5,673 bases of DNA from Eubacterium sp. (lineage in GTDB: Bacteria; Bacillota; Clostridia; Oscillospirales; Acutalibacteraceae): assembly GCA_029054965.1 (NCBI GenBank), contig JAIDEF010000170.1, forward strand, positions 1 through 5,673, read 5' to 3'. Numbering within the stretch: the first letter of the stretch is position 1; each line of letters starts with the position of its first letter. Shown one piece after another: positions 1-4,539 of the stretch. Under the pieces are notes generated by a model. It saw only the letters and a program-made list of their open reading frames with translations, was not told the DNA's origin and did not search any database. The position numbers were made by a program, and so were the translations under genes.

Positions 1-612
1 ATACAAATATGCAAATGCTATATCATCTGCAAGCTTTTTTTCCTCTTTGCCTGTTATTCTTGCTCTTCTGAGCTGATTTGCCTTTGTATCAACAAAATAA
101 ACATAGTCGCCTAAAACATTAAGATATTTATAATTATTTTTATTAGAAGTAATCTTTTCGTTTGTTTCCTCCGAGGAATCAAAACGATAAACACCATCAT
201 TTTCAATACTGAAATAATTATATGCGGCACTAAAAGTAACTGCACCGGACGTTTTATTAAGAAGATTGCCAACCTGATTGCCCTCAAGTGAGGTGTCAAA
301 CTCAAACTCACTGATTGGCTCATAATCATAGTTAGCCGGTCTTGTAGTTGTAGGCTTGGTTGTGGGGGCAGTTGTAGTTGTTGTCTGGCTTAAAATATCC
401 TCTTTAACAAAAGCTACAGCCTGCTCAACCTTATCCTCAGGAATAATTGATTTAATTTCAAAATTCGGGTCACAAATTTTCATTGTGATTAAAAATGCAG
501 CCAACGCTAAAACTATTATTGAAATAATAATCAAAAATGTTTTGCCTGCTTTTTTTCTTTTTTTAGCTCTCAGACGCTTTTTCCTTTGCTTTGCACGCTC
601 TTTTTCATCCAT
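1..612 (-). CDS. Membrane-anchored DUF5050-like protein, 3' end cut by window edge
   Basis: The frame is open for 204 codons from ATG at 612 to the left edge, so the C-terminus is missing. Visible order: a very basic N-terminus (residues 3-24, mostly Lys/Arg), one membrane segment (about 25-46, FLIIISIIVLALAAFLI), a short Thr/Pro linker (77-92), then a beta-rich extracytoplasmic part. Residues 163-197 (YLNVLGDYVYFVD, then a polar LRRARITGKEEKKL stretch) resemble one blade of the DUF5050 beta-propeller-like repeat. Positive-inside charge predicts a cytoplasmic N-terminus and an outside propeller. The start lies 3 nt after the proA stop, and only a weak AGG at 624-626, 11 nt upstream, could act as ribosome site, so reinitiation from proA is likely. 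The molecular role is unknown. The DUF5050 assignment is by recognised motif only; the gene itself is secure. Confidence 0.75.
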   Translation of the reverse strand, partial: MDEKERAKQRKKRLRAKKRKKAGKTFLIIISIIVLALAAFLITMKICDPNFEIKSIIPEDKVEQAVAFVKEDILSQTTTTTAPTTKPTTTRPANYDYEPISEFEFDTSLEGNQVGNLLNKTSGAVTFSAAYNYFSIENDGVYRFDSSEETNEKITSNKNNYKYLNVLGDYVYFVDTKANQLRRARITGKEEKKLADDIAFAYLY

Positions 613-615
613 TAT

Positions 616-1854
616 TTATCTAACCTGTCCGTTTCCGAAAATCAAATATTTTGTTGTAGTAAGCTCACGAAGTCCCATAGGACCTCTTGCGTGAAGCTTC
701 TGTGTTGAAATGCCGATTTCAGCACCGAGACCAAACTCACCACCGTCAGTAAATCTTGTTGAAGCATTGTGATAAACCGAAGAGGAATCCACTCTGTTCA
801 TAAACACCATTGCTCTTTCATTATCATTTGTAATGATTGACTCACTGTGACCTGTTGAGTTTTTATTGATATGTTCGATTGCCTCGTCAAGGCTGTCAAC
901 AGTTTTAACACTTATAATATAGTCAAGATATTCAGCAGCAAAATCGGCTTCATCTGCTGCTTCAATATCAGGGCAAACTGCTCTTGCTCTGTCATCGCCC
1001 TTAATTATAACGGCCTTCTCATCAAGCCTTGTCTTGATTAACGGCAATGCATTTTCAAGAATATCGCTGTGGATAACAAGACTTTCACAGGCATTGCAAA
1101 CACTGATACGCTGTGTTTTTGCATTAAATATAATTTCTGCTGCCATTTCTGCATCAGCATCTTTATCAACATAAACGTGGCAGTTGCCTGAGCCTGTTTC
1201 AATTACTGGCACTGTTGAATTTTCAACAACAGCCTTGATTAGGTTTTTGCTTCCTCTCGGGATAAGGCAGTCAAGATAATCCTTCATTCTCATAAGCTCA
1301 GTTGATGACTCCCTTGAGGTATCTGAAACAAGCTGAATTGCATCAGCAGGCAATCCTACTGCTTCAATCGCATTTCTCATAATATCGGCAATTGCCTTAT
1401 TCGATTCAATTGCTTCCTTGCCGCCTCTGAGAATAACTGCATTACCGCTTTTAAGGCAAAGAGCCGCAGCATCAGCGGTTACATTAGGTCTTGCCTCATA
1501 GATAATACCGATAACACCCATCGGACAGGAAACCTTTTTTATAATCAAGCCATTCGGTCTTTCAACAGTTTCAAGCACTATGCCGCAGGGATCATCAAGC
1601 TGCGCAACCTGAACACAGCCATCAGCAATACCCTTTATTCTATCCTTGTCAAGCATAAGCCTGTCAATAAGACCTGCATTAAGACCTGCTTTTTTTCCGT
1701 TTTCAATATCAATATTATTTGCACTGATTATAACGTCTGCATTATCAACAAGTGCCTTGCCGATTGCACGCAGTGCCTTATTCTTAATTTCTGTATCTGC
1801 AGTTGTTAATATACCAGCCGCTTTTTTTGCATTAACTCCTAATTGCTCCAACAT
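616..1854 (-). CDS. proA: Gamma-glutamyl phosphate reductase (glutamate-5-semialdehyde dehydrogenase)
   Basis: ProA reduces L-glutamyl-5-phosphate with NADPH to glutamate-5-semialdehyde, the second step of proline synthesis, in the cytosol. The 412-residue length fits the family. Counting from ATG at 1854: a cofactor-binding stretch at about 108-147 (CPMGVIGIIYEARPNVTADA, then LKSGNAVILRGGKEA), the catalytic cysteine at 253 in RISVCNACES, the ETGSGNCHVYVD motif near 219-230, and the C-terminal signature FTDGGEFGLGAEIGISTQ then HARGPMGLRELTTTKY. An in-frame GTG at 1863 would add three residues and overlap proB by 8 nt. I prefer ATG 1854 because AAAGGGTG (1868-1861) is well spaced from it but abuts the GTG. 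ATG 1854 begins 1 nt after the proB stop, so the genes are almost certainly co-transcribed and coupled. No key residue is missing. Confidence 0.96.
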   Translation of the reverse strand: MLEQLGVNAKKAAGILTTADTEIKNKALRAIGKALVDNADVIISANNIDIENGKKAGLNAGLIDRLMLDKDRIKGIADGCVQVAQLDDPCGIVLETVERPNGLIIKKVSCPMGVIGIIYEARPNVTADAAALCLKSGNAVILRGGKEAIESNKAIADIMRNAIEAVGLPADAIQLVSDTSRESSTELMRMKDYLDCLIPRGSKNLIKAVVENSTVPVIETGSGNCHVYVDKDADAEMAAEIIFNAKTQRISVCNACESLVIHSDILENALPLIKTRLDEKAVIIKGDDRARAVCPDIEAADEADFAAEYLDYIISVKTVDSLDEAIEHINKNSTGHSESIITNDNERAMVFMNRVDSSSVYHNASTRFTDGGEFGLGAEIGISTQKLHARGPMGLRELTTTKYLIFGNGQVR

Positions 1855-1855
1855 T

Positions 1856-2644
1856 TCATTCACCCTTTACTGAAAAATATGTACCTATACTTTTACCGTC
1901 AAGCACCTTATAAATATCTGTCGGCTTTGCACCATTCATAATAACAACAGGTATGCCTTTACCTGTGGCAATTTCCACCGCCTTGAGCTTGGTTGCAAAA
2001 CCGCCTGTACCTTTTGCACCTGCTCCGCCCGCAACCGCTTTCAGCTCTTCTGTAATTTCATCAACCCTTGTAATTAAGCTGGCATTACTGTTAACATTCG
2101 GATTATCGTCATAAAGTCCGTCAATATCCGTTAAAAGAATCAGTAAATCCGCATCAATGAGGGTTGCAACCTTTGCACTGAGGCAATCGTTATCACCATT
2201 CAGAAGCTCTTCAACATAGACAGAGTCATTTTCATTTATAATCGGCAGCGAATCATATTCCAGAAGCTGATTAAAGGTATCAATCAGATGAGCAGTTTCC
2301 TGCGGATTTTCAAGCGTATCGGCTGAAAACAAAAGCTGGCTGACAACAACACTGTACTCACTGAACAGCTTATCGTACAAAAACATAAGCTCACACTGAC
2401 CCACTGCTGCAGAAGCCTGCAGACCTTTTGTGGTATCCGGCTTTGATTTAAAGCCAAGTTTAACTGCACCTACCGCAATTGCACCGCTTGATACCAAAAC
2501 AATCTCGTGCCCTGCATTTTTCAAATCAGAAAGCACTGAAACAAGCTTTGCCATACGTGCAATATTCGTTTTACCTGTATTATGAGTTAAGGTAGATGTA
2601 CCAACCTTAACGACAATTCTTCTCTTTCCTTCGACCTTCGCCAT
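1856..2644 (-). CDS. proB: Glutamate 5-kinase, short form without PUA domain
   Basis: ProB phosphorylates glutamate with ATP to L-glutamyl-5-phosphate, the committed step of proline synthesis; the unstable product is passed to ProA, encoded next. The 262 residues form one amino-acid-kinase domain: VVKVGTSTLT (11-20, nucleotide/phosphate loop), VLVSSGAIAVGA (49-60), PIINENDSV (134-142), NGDNDCLSAKVATLIDADLL (149-168, glutamate site), LLTDIDGLY (170-178) and GTGGFATKLKA (212-222, ATP-side Lys). The chain stops soon after GTYFS, where the kinase domain normally ends. The C-terminal PUA domain of the roughly 367-residue E. coli type is absent, and the proA start follows at once, so this is a natural short form and not a frameshift. 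ATG at 2644 has GGAG at 2657-2654, 9 nt upstream. Feedback inhibition by proline is usual for the family, not shown here. Confidence 0.95.
   Translation of the reverse strand: MAKVEGKRRIVVKVGTSTLTHNTGKTNIARMAKLVSVLSDLKNAGHEIVLVSSGAIAVGAVKLGFKSKPDTTKGLQASAAVGQCELMFLYDKLFSEYSVVVSQLLFSADTLENPQETAHLIDTFNQLLEYDSLPIINENDSVYVEELLNGDNDCLSAKVATLIDADLLILLTDIDGLYDDNPNVNSNASLITRVDEITEELKAVAGGAGAKGTGGFATKLKAVEIATGKGIPVVIMNGAKPTDIYKVLDGKSIGTYFSVKGE
1861..1868 (-). promoter_or_regulatory. Ribosome binding site of proA inside the proB end
   Basis: AAAGGGTG on the minus strand lies within the last codons of proB, 6 nt before ATG 1854. It decides the proA start, because the same bases touch the rival GTG at 1863 and could not serve it. 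Confidence 0.6.
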
Positions 2645-2671
2645 AACATACTACTCCAATTTAATTACAAT
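2643..2671 (+). promoter_or_regulatory. Candidate rightward promoter for ypeB (weak)
   Basis: ATAACA (2643-2648, 4 of 6) and TACAAT (2666-2671, 5 of 6) are 17 nt apart and would start a transcript near 2678 with a leader of about 98 nt. A second option is TTACAA (2665-2670) with TATAAA (2688-2693), also 17 nt apart. CATACTA at 2647-2653 equals the sigma-G -10 consensus but has no matching -35. None is convincing alone in such AT-rich DNA. Confidence 0.2.
2654..2657 (-). promoter_or_regulatory. Ribosome binding site of proB
   Basis: GGAG on the minus strand, 9 nt before ATG 2644. An ATG 5 nt upstream of the start is out of frame, so it is not an alternative start. Confidence 0.75.
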
Positions 2672-2685
2672 TATTTGTATTGTAA
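2665..2685. repeat. 21-bp inverted repeat over the proB -10, operator-like
   Basis: TTACAAT (2665-2671) and ATTGTAA (2679-2685) are perfect 7-bp arms around a 7-bp spacer. The right arm contains the proB -10 hexamer on the minus strand, and the left arm gives a mirror-image -10 on the plus strand. A bound dimeric repressor would cover the proBA promoter. The arms are AT-rich, so chance is a real alternative, and two facing -10 boxes would also make a dyad without any regulator. Confidence 0.35.
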
Positions 2686-2707
2686 CATATAAAACGCAAC
2701 AATTAAA
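2679..2707 (-). promoter_or_regulatory. Predicted extended -10 promoter of the proBA operon
   Basis: Reading leftwards, TGTTACAAT at 2687-2679 is an extended -10 (TGn plus TACAAT, 5 of 6 to TATAAT). The -35 position 17 nt upstream holds only TTTAAT (2707-2702, 3 of 6), which an extended -10 can tolerate. Predicted transcription start is near 2672, giving a leader of about 28 nt, too short for a T-box, riboswitch or attenuator. It is the best sigma-A type match in the intergenic region and is correctly placed for proB. Confidence 0.5.
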
Positions 2708-2710
2708 CAT

Positions 2711-2744
2711 TTTTATTGATTTTTTTGTATGTTTTTTTAATTTT
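2711..2744. other. T-rich tract upstream of ypeB
   Basis: In these 34 bases 26 are T on the plus strand, including runs of six or seven T spaced about one helical turn apart (near 2720-2726 and 2732-2738). Such phased tracts often curve DNA or act as an UP element; on the minus strand the tract lies just upstream of the proB promoter. No hairpin precedes it, so it is not a terminator. Confidence 0.4.
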
Positions 2745-2762
2745 CGGTAAAAAATAGATTAC

Positions 2763-2767
2763 GGAGG
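2763..2767 (+). promoter_or_regulatory. Ribosome binding site of ypeB
   Basis: GGAGG lies 8 nt before ATG 2776. It is the strongest Shine-Dalgarno in the window and settles the ypeB start. Confidence 0.9.
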
Positions 2768-2775
2768 TTTTATTT

Positions 2776-4104
2776 ATGACTACAAGAAGCTATGTGAGGA
2801 TTTTTTCCTTTGTATTGGCAGCAGTATCTGTTCTGGCTGGATATGCTATAATTAATATGAACCATGCCAACAACTACAAAATGCAGCTTGAAAACAGCTA
2901 TCAGCAAAGCCTTAATGAGCTTTCGGAAAATCTGGATGCTATTGAAACAAATTTAACAAAAAGCATTTATTCTAATTCCGACAAAATGCTGCTTGAAATA
3001 AGCTCTGACCTTTATGCCGAATGCGGTGAGGCCAAAGAGGCACTTTCACGACTGCCTGTAAGTCAGATGAATTTAGGCAGCACATACAAATTCATCAGTC
3101 AGGCAAGCGACTATTCAACTTATATTGCCAAAAAAATTTCCTCAGGTGAAAAGATAACCGATGAGGAACACAAAAATCTTTCAACTCTCTTAAACTATTC
3201 AAAAAAGCTTAATGAATCGGTTGAAGGTATGGTTTCAATCTGCAACAGCGGCGGAAAAATAACTGCAAGTAATGTTAAAAGCAAAGCAAATGTTAATGTC
3301 AATGCAATTTCAGCAGATATGACTGCAGCAGAAGAAGCATTTAACAACTACCCAACACTTTTATATGACGGTCCATTCGCAGATGCAGTACTCAACCGCG
3401 AGCCACAAATGATAAAAAACAAAGACCATATTACAAAGGAGCAGGCACGTGAAATTGCTGCAACTGCGCTTAACTGTAATATAAATCAGGTTGGCAATGA
3501 AAATAATGAGGATGGCAAAATCCCCTGCTATACCTTCACCTGCGGTCAGAAGCATATCGGAATTTCAAAGCAGGGCGGTTATGTTTCTTATATCCTTTAT
3601 GGCGGCAAAATAACACAATCATCAATAACAGAGGAAAACGCCAGAAATATCGCTAAATCATATCTCAAAAGCATTGGTTATGAAAATATGGAAGAAACCT
3701 ATTATATGACCAATGACAACATCTGCGTTATAAACTATGCATACAGCAAAGACGGAATAGTATATTACAGTGATTTAATCAAGGTCGGTATTTCAATGGC
3801 TGACGGTAAGGTGCTTTCACTTGAGGCTGAAGGATTTTTGACAAATCATATTGAAAGAAAAGGCTTCAGTGAAAAAATCAAGCTTGATGAAATCAAAAAA
3901 AATGCAAGCCCGTATCTTAAAATATTAGGCACAAAAAAATGTGTAATTCCAAAGGAAAACGGTCTTGAAATTGAATGCTATGAGCTTCACTGTGAAAGCA
4001 ATGAAACTGGTGAGGAAGTTTTAATCTATGTAAATTCACAGACAGGTGCTGAGGAAAATATTCTTCTTCTCCTTTACAGCGACGGCGGAACTTTGACAAA
4101 ATAA
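2776..4104 (+). CDS. ypeB: Germination protein YpeB (SleB partner, PepSY repeats)
   Basis: YpeB is a spore protein that in Bacillus stabilises the cortex-lytic enzyme SleB and is cleaved during germination. The 442 residues match the usual length of about 450. Order seen: an N-terminal membrane anchor or uncleaved signal (about 8-27, IFSFVLAAVSVLAGYAII); a helical region (30-155) with the YpeB-like start NELSENLDAIETNLTKSIYS and the RLPVSQMNL segment; the family motif YPTLLYDGPFADAVLNREP (192-210); and three PepSY-type units starting near 219 (ITKEQAREIA), 284 (ITEENARNIA) and 366 (EKIKLDEIKK), ending EENILLLLYSDGGTLTK as in other YpeB proteins. GGAGG at 2763-2767, 8 nt before ATG, fixes the start. 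The partner sleB is not adjacent: upstream is divergent proB, downstream a small lipoprotein. Expression in the forespore under sigma-G is expected from Bacillus, but no clear sigma-G promoter is seen. Confidence 0.92.
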   Translation: MTTRSYVRIFSFVLAAVSVLAGYAIINMNHANNYKMQLENSYQQSLNELSENLDAIETNLTKSIYSNSDKMLLEISSDLYAECGEAKEALSRLPVSQMNLGSTYKFISQASDYSTYIAKKISSGEKITDEEHKNLSTLLNYSKKLNESVEGMVSICNSGGKITASNVKSKANVNVNAISADMTAAEEAFNNYPTLLYDGPFADAVLNREPQMIKNKDHITKEQAREIAATALNCNINQVGNENNEDGKIPCYTFTCGQKHIGISKQGGYVSYILYGGKITQSSITEENARNIAKSYLKSIGYENMEETYYMTNDNICVINYAYSKDGIVYYSDLIKVGISMADGKVLSLEAEGFLTNHIERKGFSEKIKLDEIKKNASPYLKILGTKKCVIPKENGLEIECYELHCESNETGEEVLIYVNSQTGAEENILLLLYSDGGTLTK

Positions 4105-4106
4105 TT

Positions 4107-4136
4107 TGAATAAAACGAATTTTAACGGTTAACCTA
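4107..4136 (+). promoter_or_regulatory. Possible sigma-G-like promoter before the lipoprotein gene (weak)
   Basis: TGAATA (4107-4112) equals the sigma-G -35 consensus. Seventeen nt later TAACCTA (4130-4136) matches the -10 consensus CATACTA at only 4 of 7. The start would fall near 4143, leaving a leader just long enough for the ribosome site. A separate TTGACA at 4093-4098, inside the ypeB end, has no good -10. Confidence 0.2.
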
Positions 4137-4142
4137 TTTTTG

Positions 4143-4150
4143 AAAGGAAG
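4143..4150 (+). promoter_or_regulatory. Ribosome binding site of the small lipoprotein
   Basis: AAAGGAAG lies 7 nt before ATG 4158. It rules against the in-frame TTG at 4140, which would place this site inside the gene and spoil the short lipoprotein signal. Confidence 0.85.
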
Positions 4151-4157
4151 TTATATT

Positions 4158-4487
4158 ATGAAAAGTAAAATTTTAATTATAGCCTTAGCAATTGCTGTTA
4201 TTGCAACTGTGTTTATGGGTTGTTCTAAGAATGATAATAATACTACAACCACAAACACAACAGCCACTACTACAACCACGGCAAATACAACAAACAATAA
4301 CACCACAACTACAAACGGCACTACCGACAATAACAATACCACAGACAGGAACGGCACAACTAATATGGTTGAATCTAAAGCTGACAAGGTTGGCGATGAT
4401 ATCGGTCAGGGCGCAGATGATGTTGCAGATGGCGTAGGCGGAGCAGTTGACAAAGCAGGCGACGCAGTAAAAGACGCATTAGACTAA
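4158..4487 (+). CDS. Small Thr/Asn-rich lipoprotein with LEA-like acidic helical tail
   Basis: I do not recognise a named family. The 109 residues show a lipoprotein signal: Lys at 2 and 4, a hydrophobic core (5-20) and a lipobox ending FMGC with Cys22 as the lipidation site, so the mature protein should sit on the outer face of a membrane. Residues 25-69 are low complexity: 37 of 45 are Thr or Asn. The tail (71-109) is Ala/Asp/Val/Gly-rich, acidic and probably amphipathic, with repeating units such as GDDIGQGADDVADGVGG and AVDKAGDAVKDA that recall LEA or YtxH-like helices. ATG 4158 is chosen because AAAGGAAG (4143-4150) precedes it at 7 nt; an in-frame TTG at 4140 lies before that site. It follows ypeB by 53 nt without a terminator, so co-transcription and a spore role are likely. 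Its place resembles the YhcN/YlaJ-type lipoprotein genes of spore formers, but I cannot see that domain. Confidence 0.85.
   Translation: MKSKILIIALAIAVIATVFMGCSKNDNNTTTTNTTATTTTTANTTNNNTTTTNGTTDNNNTTDRNGTTNMVESKADKVGDDIGQGADDVADGVGGAVDKAGDAVKDALD
4230..4364 (+). repeat. Low-complexity Thr/Asn codon repeat in the lipoprotein gene
   Basis: This 135-bp stretch is built of ACN and AAY codons with a strong A/C bias on the plus strand. It encodes residues 25-69, with 23 Thr and 14 Asn. The Thr codons are mixed (ACA, ACT, ACC, ACG), so it is not a pure microsatellite, but length variation between strains is likely. Its probable role is a flexible spacer between lipid anchor and tail. Confidence 0.8.
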
Positions 4488-4501
4488 AGAAATTACAAGC
4501 A

Positions 4502-4538
4502 AAAATTAAACCGCTGCTTTTAGCAGCGGTTTAATTTT
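4502..4538. terminator. Bidirectional intrinsic terminator between converging genes
   Basis: AAAATTAAACCGCTGC (4502-4517) pairs perfectly with GCAGCGGTTTAATTTT (4523-4538) around TTTTA; the T and A at the loop ends can pair to give 17 bp with a TTT loop. The GC-rich core is next to the loop, and the outer arm gives a U-rich 3' side in both directions. It lies 14 nt after the lipoprotein stop and just beyond the peptidase stop, so it can end both transcripts. Confidence 0.92.
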
Positions 4539-4539
4539 A

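Noticed and set aside
356..694. A 112-residue plus-strand open frame
   Set aside because: It lies antisense across the DUF5050-like gene start and the proA end, has no ribosome site, and its hydrophobic sequence mirrors the opposite strand.
2645..2672. A T-box, riboswitch or attenuator controlling proBA
   Set aside because: The predicted leader is about 28 nt, has no stable hairpin and no T-box motif, so there is no room for such an element.
4093..4121. An exact TTGACA at 4093-4098 as a promoter -35
   Set aside because: It encodes part of the conserved YpeB end, and 16-18 nt downstream there is no acceptable -10 hexamer.
4105..4157. A terminator between ypeB and the lipoprotein gene
   Set aside because: The only symmetry is the short palindrome GGTTAACC (4127-4134) without a loop; no stem-loop with a T run is present, so read-through is expected.
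4230..4364. A CRISPR array or tandem DNA repeat
   Set aside because: There are no equal-length repeats separated by unique spacers; the pattern is a coding low-complexity run within an intact reading frame.
4151..4387. A Val-rich antisense frame opposite the lipoprotein gene
   Set aside because: Its Val runs are the complement of the Thr codons; it has no ribosome site and no family features.
4192..4437. A Gln/Pro-rich 81-residue frame inside the lipoprotein gene
   Set aside because: It is the frame-shifted reading of the Thr/Asn codon repeat (ACA and AAT read as CAA), with no start signal of its own.
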